Assembly: GCA_035491935.1 (NCBI GenBank)
Contig: DATJJW010000186.1
Span: 1 to 5,793 of the forward strand
DNA: 5,793 nt
Direction: 5' to 3'
Source: DATJJW01 sp035491935
GTDB lineage: Bacteria > Pseudomonadota > Alphaproteobacteria > ATCC43930 > CGMCC-115725
Below, piece by piece: positions 1 through 5,793 of this stretch. Position 1 is the stretch's first letter. Each line of letters opens with the position of its first letter. Position numbers and translations under genes: made by a program. Below the pieces are notes generated by a model that worked only from the letters and a program-made list of their open reading frames with translations, was not told the DNA's origin and searched no databases.

Positions 1-46
1 GCAGGCAGAAGGTCAGGGCGGCCAGGAAGGAGAGGCGAGTCGTCAT
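1..46 (-). CDS. Partial leftward gene, 5' end only, signal-peptide-like N-terminus
   Basis: Read on the minus strand, an ATG at 46-44 opens a frame that stays open to the window edge, giving 15 codons: MTTRLSFLAALTFCL. An Arg followed by a run of hydrophobic residues is typical of the start of a Sec signal peptide, so the product is probably exported, periplasmic or membrane-anchored. A GAGGAAAA-like purine stretch lies about 9-12 bases upstream of the ATG and could be the ribosome binding site. The gene is divergent from the glutathione reductase gene. The Cys at residue 14 is preceded by Leu-Thr-Phe, a poor lipobox, so a lipoprotein is possible but not supported. The family cannot be identified from 15 residues. 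The short length leaves a real chance that this is not a gene. Confidence 0.5.
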   Translation of the reverse strand, partial: MTTRLSFLAALTFCL

Positions 47-118
47 ATGCGGGCTTTTCCTCGTATGGGCTTATGGATTGCGATATACACTGCCCCCTAT
101 CCGGCAAATTGCCATGAT

Positions 119-148
119 GACGGGGCAGGCCACGCATCCCGCCCCGTC
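119..148. repeat. Inverted repeat GACGGGGC/GCCCCGTC
   Basis: Perfect 8-base arms at 119-126 and 141-148 are separated by 14 bases. The stem can extend two further G-C pairs inward if A127 is bulged. No T-run follows on either strand, and the repeat lies between the 5' ends of two divergent genes, so a terminator role is unlikely. An operator, or chance in GC-rich DNA, are the remaining explanations. Confidence 0.45.
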
Positions 149-164
149 TATGGGCAGGGCCGAT

Positions 165-184
165 GGGAATGTATAGATATTCCC
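165..184. promoter_or_regulatory. Candidate operator: GGGAAT-N8-ATTCCC
   Basis: Perfect 6-base arms at 165-170 and 179-184 flank an A/T-rich 8-base centre. The centre contains the TATAGA hexamer that could be a -10 element. The repeat ends 23 bases before the glutathione reductase ATG. The spacing of about one helical turn plus the A/T-rich centre fits a dimeric regulator site overlapping a promoter. I do not recognise the motif as belonging to a named regulator. Confidence 0.35.
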
Positions 185-207
185 TATAAGAGGGTGAAGA
201 GGGCGCC

Positions 208-1578
208 ATGGCCGCCAAGTATGATTTCGACCTGTTCACGATTGGCGCCGGCTCCGGCGGCGTCGCCGGCTCGCGCCGTGCGGCTTCATACGGTGCCCGG
301 GTCGGCATCTGCGAGGATAGCCGGATCGGCGGCACCTGCGTCATCCGCGGCTGCGTGCCGAAGAAGCTGCTCGTCTATGGCGCACATGTCGCCGACGATA
401 TCGAGGATGCGCGGGGCTATGGCTGGACCATCCCCGAGGCCCGGTTCTCCTGGCCGGACCTGATCGCCGCCAAGAACAAGGAGATCGACCGGCTCAACGG
501 CATCTACATCAACATGCTGAAGAATGCCGGAGTCGAGATCTTCGAGGGGCGCGGCCGTTTGCTGGACGCGCATACGGTGCAGATCGGCGAGCGCAAGGTG
601 ACGGCCGAACGCATCCTGATCGCCACCGGTGGCCGGCCGGTACTGCCGCCGACCCACGGCATCGAGCACGCCATCACCTCGAACGAGGCGCTGGAACTGC
701 CGGCACTGCCCGGCCACATCGTCATCATCGGTGGTGGCTACATCGCGGTCGAGTTCGCCGGCATCTTCCGGTCGCTCGGCGCCGAGGTCACCATGGTGAT
801 CCGCCGCGACATGATCCTGAACGGTTTCGACCAGGACGTCCGCACGCATCTGACCGAGGAGATGACGACCCGCGGCATCAAGATCGTCACCGGCGCCCTC
901 ATCGACCGCATCGAGAAAGGACCGGACGGCCTTGCCGCCCATATCCACAATTCGGATCGGTCCCTGCGTTGCGACCAGATCCTCTACGCGGTCGGCCGCA
1001 TGCCCAATACCCGCGATTTGGGCCTGAAGGAGCTGGGCATCGAATGCCATGGCCTCGGCGCCATCAAGGTCGATGAGTGGTCGCGCACCACCGTGCCCGG
1101 CATCTATGCCGTGGGCGACGTCACCGACCGGCTGAACCTGACGCCGGTGGCGATCGCCGAGGCGCGGGCGCTGGCCGAGACGCTGTTCAACGACAACCCG
1201 ATGACCTTCGATCCCCAGGGCGTGCCGACGGCGGTGTTCTCGACGCCGCCGGTGGGCACGGTGGGGTTGACCGAGGAAGAGGCCCGAAAGGGCGGCCGGG
1301 CGGTCGACATCTATCGCACGCGCTTCCGCCCGCTGAAGCACACGCTGAGCGGCCGGCAGGAACGGATCTTGATGAAGCTGGTGGTCGATCGCGAGAGCGA
1401 TGTCGTGCTGGGCTGTCACATGGTCGGCGCGGATTCGGCGGAGATCATGCAAGGCGTGGCCATTGCGCTCAAATGCGGGGCCACCAAGAAGCAATTCGAC
1501 CGGACCGTCGGTATCCATCCGAGTTCGGCCGAGGAATTCGTCACCATGCGGGATAAGGTGCCCGATACGCCCGCATAG
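208..1578 (+). CDS. gor: Glutathione-disulfide reductase
   Basis: This cytoplasmic FAD enzyme reduces glutathione disulfide to two glutathione molecules with NAD(P)H, keeping the thiol pool reduced. The 456 residues match the usual length of about 450. Visible in order are the N-terminal FAD-binding GAGSGG (13-18), the redox disulfide in GGTCVIRGC (C44 and C49), the second nucleotide-binding fold GGGYIAVEF (175-183), the second FAD motif ending in AVGD (301-304), and the C-terminal dimer domain with the proton-relay HPSSAEEF (H437, E442). The full motif set and the IRGCVPKK context point to glutathione reductase rather than dihydrolipoamide or mercuric reductase. The start at 208 places the FAD motif at the normal distance and has a GAGGG ribosome binding site 4 bases upstream. 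The coenzyme loop (R199, R200, D201, N205) is unusual and is discussed in the findings. The gene looks intact, with the next gene 82 bases away. Confidence 0.95.
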   Translation: MAAKYDFDLFTIGAGSGGVAGSRRAASYGARVGICEDSRIGGTCVIRGCVPKKLLVYGAHVADDIEDARGYGWTIPEARFSWPDLIAAKNKEIDRLNGIYINMLKNAGVEIFEGRGRLLDAHTVQIGERKVTAERILIATGGRPVLPPTHGIEHAITSNEALELPALPGHIVIIGGGYIAVEFAGIFRSLGAEVTMVIRRDMILNGFDQDVRTHLTEEMTTRGIKIVTGALIDRIEKGPDGLAAHIHNSDRSLRCDQILYAVGRMPNTRDLGLKELGIECHGLGAIKVDEWSRTTVPGIYAVGDVTDRLNLTPVAIAEARALAETLFNDNPMTFDPQGVPTAVFSTPPVGTVGLTEEEARKGGRAVDIYRTRFRPLKHTLSGRQERILMKLVVDRESDVVLGCHMVGADSAEIMQGVAIALKCGATKKQFDRTVGIHPSSAEEFVTMRDKVPDTPA

Positions 1579-1614
1579 TGGTCTATGGTCTTAATGTTGA
1601 GATAGAGGGTCTTG

Positions 1615-1639
1615 CGGGGATGCCGCGTTAGCACCCCCG
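1615..1639 (+). promoter_or_regulatory. Hairpin in the leader of the DAHP synthase gene
   Basis: The arms CGGGGATGC (1615-1623) and GCACCCCCG (1631-1639) pair with one A-C mismatch around a 7-base loop, giving eight Watson-Crick pairs, six of them in the lower GC block plus closing pair. The stem ends 21 bases before the preferred DAHP synthase ATG at 1661. No T-run follows, so it is a poor intrinsic terminator for the upstream reductase gene. It could be a weak terminator, an mRNA 5'-end stabiliser or a leader regulatory structure. Confidence 0.5.
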
Positions 1640-1660
1640 TTGGTGAAGTGGCAGGTAAAG

Positions 1661-3049
1661 ATGGCTGAGATGTGGTCCCCCGATAGTTGGCGCAACCGCC
1701 CGATCGCCCAGGTGCCGGATTATCCGGATCTGGCTGCGCTTCGGGCCGTTGAAGGCACGCTCAAGACCTATCCGCCGCTGGTTTTTGCCGGCGAGGCGCG
1801 GCGGCTGAAGGCGTCGCTCGCCGATGCGGTCGAGGGCAAGGCCTTCGTGCTGCAGGGCGGCGACTGCGCCGAAAGCTTTGCCGAGTTCAGCGCCAACAAC
1901 ATCCGCGATACGTTCCGCGTCATGCTGCAGATGGCCGTGGTGCTGATCTTCGGCGCGGCGTTGCCGGTGGTGAAGATCGGCCGCATGGCCGGCCAGTTCC
2001 CGAAGCCGCGCACCTCGCCGGTCGAAACGGTCGGTGACAAGACGCTGCTGTCGTATCGCGGCGACATCATCAACGGCATGGAATTCACCGACGCTGCCCG
2101 TGCGCCGGACCCGGACCGCATGATGAAGGCATACAGCCAGTCGGCGGCGACGCTCAACCTGCTGCGCGCCTTCGCCCAGGGCGGCTATGCCGACCTGCAC
2201 AAGGTCCATATGTGGAACCAGGGCTTCGTCGCCAACAGCCCGCAGGGCGAGCGTTACAAGGAGCTGGCCGAGCGCCTGACCGAGACGCTGGCATTCATGG
2301 CGGCTTGCGGCTTTACCTCCGAGACCTCGCCACAGATCCGCGAGACCGAGTTCTTCACCTCGCATGAAGCGTTGCTGCTGCAATACGAGCAGGCGCTGAC
2401 CCGCGTCGATTCCACGACCGGCGACTGGTACGACTGCTCGGCCCATATGCTGTGGATCGGCGACCGCACCCGCCAGCCGGACGGCGCGCATGTCGAGTTC
2501 GCCCGCGGCGTCAGGAACCCGGTGGCGTTCAAGGCCGGTCCCAGCCTCAGCGCCGACGACGTCCTGCGTCTGATCGACAAGCTCAACCCGGAAAACGAGC
2601 CCGGCCGCCTGTCGATCATCAGCCGCATGGGCCATGAGAAGGTGACGCATTCCCTGCCGCCGCTGGTCCAGGCGGTCGAGCGCGAGGGCCGCAAGGTCGT
2701 GTGGCTGTGCGACCCGATGCACGGCAACACCATCACCTCGTCCACCGGCTACAAGACGCGGCCCTTCGACCGCATCCTGACCGAGGTCAGAGGCTTCTTC
2801 GATGTGCATGAGGCACTGGGATCCAAGGCCGGCGGGGTGCATTTCGAGATGACCGGCCAGGATGTCACCGAATGCACCGGCGGCGCCCAGGCGATTACCG
2901 AGAGCGGGCTGAGCGATCGCTACCACACCCATTGCGATCCGCGCCTCAACGCCAGCCAGTCGCTGGAGCTGGCCTTCCTCATCGCCGAGGAGCTGAAACA
3001 GCGGCGCGGCGCCCAGGCGGCTTCCATCCAGGCGGCGGTTGCCGAATAA
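1661..3049 (+). CDS. Class II 3-deoxy-D-arabino-heptulosonate-7-phosphate (DAHP) synthase
   Basis: This enzyme condenses phosphoenolpyruvate with erythrose 4-phosphate to DAHP, the first step of the shikimate pathway to chorismate and aromatic amino acids. It is the plant/Mycobacterium class II type. From the ATG at 1661 it has 462 residues. The metal ligands are visible: C69 (GGDCAE), H354 (DPMHGNT), E396 (HFEMTGQ) and D426 (HCDPRLN). Their spacing from H354 onward (42 and 30 residues) equals that of H369, E411 and D441 in M. tuberculosis AroG. Phosphate-binding R108, K291 and R322 are also present. The N-terminus before the Cys ligand is 18 residues shorter than in that enzyme, so the allosteric elements there probably differ. 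A TTG at 1640 would add 7 residues, but it overlaps the leader hairpin. The ATG at 1661 has AGG 5 bases upstream and begins the conserved MW-SPDSWR region. I leave the symbol blank because class II names vary (aroG, aroF, aroH). Confidence 0.95.
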   Translation: MAEMWSPDSWRNRPIAQVPDYPDLAALRAVEGTLKTYPPLVFAGEARRLKASLADAVEGKAFVLQGGDCAESFAEFSANNIRDTFRVMLQMAVVLIFGAALPVVKIGRMAGQFPKPRTSPVETVGDKTLLSYRGDIINGMEFTDAARAPDPDRMMKAYSQSAATLNLLRAFAQGGYADLHKVHMWNQGFVANSPQGERYKELAERLTETLAFMAACGFTSETSPQIRETEFFTSHEALLLQYEQALTRVDSTTGDWYDCSAHMLWIGDRTRQPDGAHVEFARGVRNPVAFKAGPSLSADDVLRLIDKLNPENEPGRLSIISRMGHEKVTHSLPPLVQAVEREGRKVVWLCDPMHGNTITSSTGYKTRPFDRILTEVRGFFDVHEALGSKAGGVHFEMTGQDVTECTGGAQAITESGLSDRYHTHCDPRLNASQSLELAFLIAEELKQRRGAQAASIQAAVAE

Positions 3050-3073
3050 CGGTGGGGGTCTCAAGAGCGCGCC

Positions 3074-4264
3074 ATGCCGGGTAGGAAGATGTCGAGCGTG
3101 CCGTCGTCGGTCGGCAAGCCGGTGCCGCGCATCGACGTGCCGCGGGTGGCCGATGTGCCCAACTACACCGACCATTATTTCCTGCGCACGCAGGCGGTGG
3201 TCGAAGAGTTCGGCGACCGCAACGTCACCTATGCGGTGTTCATGCGCCGACCGGTCATCTCGGCGCCACGCTTCGCCATCGCCTTTCTCAAGAGTGCCGC
3301 AGCCGAGCGCGGCACACATTTCGACATCGAGATTCTGCACGAGGAAGGTTCATGGGTCGGCGCCGGCCAGCCCATGCTCTACATCACCGGTTCATTCAAG
3401 GCGCTGGTCGATCTGGAGACGCTTTATCTGCAGCGGCTAGGGCCGGCCTGCGTCGCGGCCTACAACGCCCATGCCATGTGCATGGAATTGCCCAAGATCG
3501 CCTTCCTCGCCATGGATGCGCGGCATTGCGCCGGGGCGGAGATGGCCGAGATGATGGCCTATGCTGCTAGCGTCGGTTCGGTCGCCGCCCAGCGCGCGGT
3601 GGGCGCGGTCGGTTTCATCGGCAACGCGACGCGGGCGACCGCTCCCTATTTCTACCGCGAGGACGGGCTCGGCACCATGCCGCATGCCCTGATCGGCTAT
3701 GCCGGCTCGACCGTGCGCGCGGCCGAGATGTTCCATCAGCGCTTCCCGGCCGAGCCGATGACGGTGCTGGTCGATTATTTTGGCCAGGAAATCACGGATT
3801 CGCTGGCTGTGGCCCAGCGCTTCCCGGAAATGGCGGCGGCGGGTGAGCTTTCATTGCGGCTCGACACCCATGGCGGCCGTTATGTCGAAGGGCTCGACCT
3901 CAACAGCTCCTACGACCTGCTCGAAGCGGTGGCCCCGCCGGCGATCCATGGCTACCGCTCGGAAGCGGAGCTGCGCTATCTCGTCGGCACCGGTGTTTCG
4001 GCAGCCGCGATCTGGCATTTGCGCCGGGCGCTCAACGCCGCGGGTTTTCCCAAGGTGAAGATCGTGGCGTCCTCGGGCTTCGGCCCGGCGAAATGCCGGA
4101 TGATGGCCGTGGCCCAGGCGCCGGTCGACGTCATCGGCACCGGCTCCTACCTGCCGGAGCAATGGACCGAGACCTATGCTACGGCGGACATCATCGCCTA
4201 TGACGGCGTGCCTTCGGTCAAGATCGGCCGGGAGTTCCTGCTGCGAGAGCGCAGCACGCAATAA
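3074..4264 (+). CDS. Nicotinate phosphoribosyltransferase family protein
   Basis: The likely role is joining nicotinate to phosphoribosyl pyrophosphate to give nicotinate mononucleotide, the entry step of NAD salvage. The protein has 396 residues, close to the family length of about 400. Recognisable motifs are YTDHYFLRTQ (31-40), ETLYL (115-119), DARHCAGAEM (148-157, with R150 matching the family Arg), GTMPHALIG (200-208, where H204 matches the phosphorylated His of PncB), LVDYFG (232-237), RLDTHG (262-267) and DVIGTGSYL (352-360). Several substrate-site positions differ from textbook PncB, so it belongs to a divergent subgroup. The family call is firm and the exact substrate less so. It starts 24 bases after DAHP synthase and is probably on the same transcript. 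An ATG at 3089 (391 residues) is possible, but its AGGA lies only 2 bases upstream. The ATG at 3074 has AAGAG 6 bases upstream. The choice remains open. Confidence 0.85.
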   Translation: MPGRKMSSVPSSVGKPVPRIDVPRVADVPNYTDHYFLRTQAVVEEFGDRNVTYAVFMRRPVISAPRFAIAFLKSAAAERGTHFDIEILHEEGSWVGAGQPMLYITGSFKALVDLETLYLQRLGPACVAAYNAHAMCMELPKIAFLAMDARHCAGAEMAEMMAYAASVGSVAAQRAVGAVGFIGNATRATAPYFYREDGLGTMPHALIGYAGSTVRAAEMFHQRFPAEPMTVLVDYFGQEITDSLAVAQRFPEMAAAGELSLRLDTHGGRYVEGLDLNSSYDLLEAVAPPAIHGYRSEAELRYLVGTGVSAAAIWHLRRALNAAGFPKVKIVASSGFGPAKCRMMAVAQAPVDVIGTGSYLPEQWTETYATADIIAYDGVPSVKIGREFLLRERSTQ

Positions 4265-4299
4265 TCTGATTCGGCCATAAAACCAATCCAGCCATGCCG

Positions 4300-4307
4300 A
4301 GGGGAGG
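4300..4307 (+). promoter_or_regulatory. Strong ribosome binding site deciding the Hpt gene start
   Basis: AGGGGAGG ends 5 bases before the ATG at 4313 and is the best Shine-Dalgarno sequence in the window. It favours 4313 over the in-frame ATG at 4358, whose nearest purine-rich stretch is about 21 bases upstream. Confidence 0.75.
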
Positions 4308-4312
4308 CGTGC

Positions 4313-4723
4313 ATGGCCAGGAGACTATCGAGAGGGCAAGAGCGCGTGTCTCAATCCATGGGTGCAGAGGACAACGGGGGTCTGATCGATATCGCGGCGC
4401 TGGACATGCTGGAGGACCGGTTGGGTCGCGAGGCCGTGCTGCGCGTGGTCCAGGCGCAGCTGAAATTCGGCGCGCAGGTGGCGGACAAGCTGGAGGCGCT
4501 GGTCCACGCGCCCGACGCCAAGGCGGTGCGCGCGATCGCCCATCAGATGGCGGGATCGAGCGCTTCGGTTGGTCTGACCAGGCTGGGTGAGGTGGCGATG
4601 GCGCTCGAGATCATCCTGATCGAGGACGAAGCCTATCCGGGCCTGGTCGCCGACGTCGCGTCACTGCGCGATCTCGCCCGCGCGTCGCTGGCCGAACTCG
4701 CCCGAGCCTTTCCGGATGCATGA
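4313..4723 (+). CDS. Stand-alone Hpt-domain histidine phosphotransfer protein
   Basis: This is a 136-residue cytoplasmic protein made almost entirely of one helical Hpt domain, the shuttle that passes phosphate between receiver domains in multistep phosphorelays. The signature is AIAHQMAGSSASVGLTRLGEVAMALE (about 74-99), matching the family pattern H-x-x-(K/A)-G-S-(S/A)-x-x-(V/L)-G, with H77 as the phospho-accepting residue. The preceding segment LDMLEDRLGREAVLRVVQAQL (30-50) fits the first helices of the bundle, and the tail ends in a further Ala/Leu-rich helix (about 113-132). The Lys that commonly sits three residues after the His is Ala here (A80). There is no receiver, kinase or output domain, and no two-component gene is in view, so the partners must be encoded elsewhere. 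It follows the phosphoribosyltransferase gene by 48 bases without an evident terminator between them, so read-through is plausible. Confidence 0.8.
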   Translation: MARRLSRGQERVSQSMGAEDNGGLIDIAALDMLEDRLGREAVLRVVQAQLKFGAQVADKLEALVHAPDAKAVRAIAHQMAGSSASVGLTRLGEVAMALEIILIEDEAYPGLVADVASLRDLARASLAELARAFPDA

Positions 4724-4869
4724 CAGGGGGCGTGAACCTCTACCTTGAGTTTCCATTTGACTGAAACGGGTTGATCGCCTTTTCCTGAAGGGAAGAGATC
4801 TTCCCGGATGGAGCCAGGCTGACCGGGGCGGACGATAACGACAAGTCTGGCCAGGGAGTTTCACAGAAC
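4724..4869 (+). promoter_or_regulatory. Intergenic leader of the MFS transporter
   Basis: This 146-base gap lies between the Hpt gene and the transporter. It holds TTGACT at 4757-4762 and TTGATC at 4771-4776, either of which could be a -35 element, but no good -10 hexamer lies 16-18 bases downstream. A near-perfect palindrome sits at 4790-4805. AGGGAG at 4853-4858 is the likely ribosome binding site, 11 bases before the ATG, which is somewhat long. I see no small gene here and no T-tailed terminator for the Hpt gene. Confidence 0.4.
4790..4805. repeat. Near-perfect palindrome GGGAAGA-GA-TCTTCCC
   Basis: Seven-base perfect arms (4790-4796 and 4799-4805) are separated by two bases. As DNA this is a compact two-fold site suitable for a dimeric regulator. 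As RNA it could form a 6-pair stem with an AGAU loop. It is 64 bases upstream of the transporter ATG. No T-run follows, so it is not an intrinsic terminator. I do not recognise the binding protein. Confidence 0.5.
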
Positions 4870-5793
4870 ATGAGCGTCGATTCGTCCGCCCGTGCCCCCG
4901 GACACGCCTATGACGACATTCAAGTCGCGGCGATCCGCGATGTTGCCGCACGCATCGAGCGGCTGCCCTTCTCCGCCTGGCACGTCAAGGCCCGCGTGCT
5001 GGTCGGCACAGCCACGTTCTTCGACGCTTTCGACGCCCTGACCATCGCCCAGGTGCTGCCGGTACTCCGGCCGCTCTGGCATCTCAACGGGCCGGAGCTG
5101 GGGCTGCTCATCTCGACCGGGTATCTAGGCCAGCTCGTTGGCGCCCTGTTGTTCGGCACCCTGGCCGAGCGTTGGGGCCGCCTGCCGGCATTGATGGGCG
5201 CCATCGGCCTGTTCGCCGTGATGAGCTTGGCCTGCGGTTTCGCCTGGAACTATCAGGCGCTGCTGGTCTTCCGCACCATCCAGGGCCTGGGGCTGGGCGG
5301 ACAGGTGCCGATCGCGGCGGTCTATATCAGCGAGATCGCCAAGGCCCATGGCCGTGGCCGCTTCGTCATCCTCTATGAATGCATCTTCACGGTGGGCCTG
5401 TTCGCTTCCGGCTGGGTCGGGTCCTTCGTCGTGCCGCATCTCGGCTGGCAGGCCATGTTCTTCATCGGTGCCGTGCCGGCGCTGATCGTCGTGGCGCTGC
5501 GCTGGGCGCTGCCGGAGAGCCCGCGGTGGCTGGCCGCGCGCAACCGCATCGGCGATGCACGCGACGCCATCGCCCGCATCGAGGCCGAGGTCGAGCGTGC
5601 CACCGGGCAGCCGCTGCCCAAGCCCAACGAGCATGTCTATGCCGATACGCGCCGGCCGTCCTGGCGCGACGTGGTCGGCCCGCAATATCTCAAGCGCAGC
5701 CTGGTGGTGTGGCTGATCTGGTTCTCCACATTCCTCATCACCTACAGTCTTGGCACCTGGCTGCCGACGCTTTACCGGACGGTCTTCCACCTG
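4870..5793 (+). CDS. MFS transporter, N-terminal 308 residues (cut by window edge)
   Basis: This inner-membrane secondary transporter of the major facilitator superfamily resembles the sugar-porter and aromatic-acid symporter branches. The visible part has a cytoplasmic N-terminus of about 40 residues, then roughly seven membrane segments: about 42-66, 77-98, 105-124, 129-153, 165-188, 193-213 and 277-300. Diagnostic features are acidic D52 and D55 in segment 1 (FFDAFDALTIA), ERWGR in the loop between segments 2 and 3 (100-104), FRTIQGLGLGGQVP with E155 and GRGR (161-164) around segment 4, and PESPRWL (215-221) after segment 6, followed by the central cytoplasmic loop. Family members are usually 430-460 residues, so about a third is missing, including most of the C-terminal bundle. 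ATG 4870 is chosen because an in-frame stop lies at 4786-4788 and no better start follows it. The substrate cannot be told from sequence. Confidence 0.9.
   Translation, partial: MSVDSSARAPGHAYDDIQVAAIRDVAARIERLPFSAWHVKARVLVGTATFFDAFDALTIAQVLPVLRPLWHLNGPELGLLISTGYLGQLVGALLFGTLAERWGRLPALMGAIGLFAVMSLACGFAWNYQALLVFRTIQGLGLGGQVPIAAVYISEIAKAHGRGRFVILYECIFTVGLFASGWVGSFVVPHLGWQAMFFIGAVPALIVVALRWALPESPRWLAARNRIGDARDAIARIEAEVERATGQPLPKPNEHVYADTRRPSWRDVVGPQYLKRSLVVWLIWFSTFLITYSLGTWLPTLYRTVFHL

Larger units (their letters stand above)
47..207. promoter_or_regulatory. Divergent intergenic region with two inverted repeats
   Basis: This 161-base gap separates the putative leftward secreted protein from the rightward glutathione reductase gene, so it should carry promoters for both. 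It is visibly richer in A/T than its flanks around 60-120 and 170-190. TATA-like hexamers occur at 172-177 and 185-190 on the plus strand, but neither has a convincing -35 partner at 16-18 bases, so I do not call a specific promoter. Two inverted repeats lie here (119-148 and 165-184). The reductase start is backed by purine-rich sequence at 189-203, with GAGGG ending 4 bases before the ATG. Confidence 0.5.

Noticed and set aside
47..463. A rightward 138-codon frame starting in the divergent gap.
   Set aside because: It overlaps the glutathione reductase start in another frame, has no convincing ribosome binding site, and its composition is typical of an out-of-frame translation.
286..1518. 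A 410-codon open frame on the minus strand opposite glutathione reductase.
   Set aside because: Same antisense effect. The translation is low in complexity and the plus-strand gene has every catalytic motif.
1585..1605. A six-codon frame (MVLMLR) upstream of DAHP synthase as a possible attenuator leader peptide.
   Set aside because: It contains no Trp, Phe or Tyr codons, has no clear ribosome binding site, and there is no T-tailed terminator after the hairpin.
1628..3340. A 570-codon open frame on the minus strand opposite DAHP synthase.
   Set aside because: It is the antisense shadow of a GC-rich gene with strongly biased third positions. The product is rich in Arg, His, Asp, Ala and Leu with no recognisable domain, while the plus strand encodes a full conserved enzyme.
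4271..4300. TCGGC...GCCGA stem between the phosphoribosyltransferase and Hpt genes as a terminator.
   Set aside because: The stem is only five pairs with a 20-base interior (or a bulged extension), and no T-run follows.
4735..4752. AACCTC-TACCTT-GAGTTT, which briefly suggested a MerR-type operator.
   Set aside because: The arms have a mismatch, the spacer is shorter than in MerR-family sites, and no properly spaced -35 and -10 pair brackets it.
5125..5790. A 221-codon open frame on the minus strand opposite the transporter.
   Set aside because: It lies entirely within the MFS coding region and has the composition of an antisense shadow.

Overview
The window reads as ordinary chromosomal DNA from a GC-rich alphaproteobacterium. 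The coding regions strongly favour G or C at third codon positions. A class II DAHP synthase, a glutathione reductase and a divergent bacterial nicotinate phosphoribosyltransferase fit that group. I do not see enough to name a genus. There are no RNA genes, CRISPR arrays, insertion sequences or other signs of recent transfer.

Layout: bases 1-46 hold the first 15 codons of a leftward gene with a signal-peptide-like start. Bases 47-207 are a divergent intergenic region with two inverted repeats. Four complete rightward genes follow: glutathione-disulfide reductase (208-1578), class II DAHP synthase (1661-3049), a nicotinate phosphoribosyltransferase family protein (3074-4264) and a small Hpt-domain phosphotransfer protein (4313-4723). 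A 146-base gap with a near-perfect palindrome precedes a rightward MFS transporter (from 4870) that runs off the right edge after 308 codons.

How the genes relate: the reductase maintains reduced glutathione, DAHP synthase commits carbon to chorismate and the aromatic amino acids, and the phosphoribosyltransferase relative probably acts in NAD salvage. DAHP synthase and the phosphoribosyltransferase are 24 bases apart and may be co-transcribed. The Hpt gene follows 48 bases later with its own strong ribosome binding site. It is probably a relay component whose kinase and response regulator lie elsewhere. The transporter looks like a separate unit.

I found no clear undescribed system. The points most worth checking are residue changes at the coenzyme site of the reductase, altered substrate-site motifs in the phosphoribosyltransferase relative, and a strong hairpin just ahead of the DAHP synthase gene.
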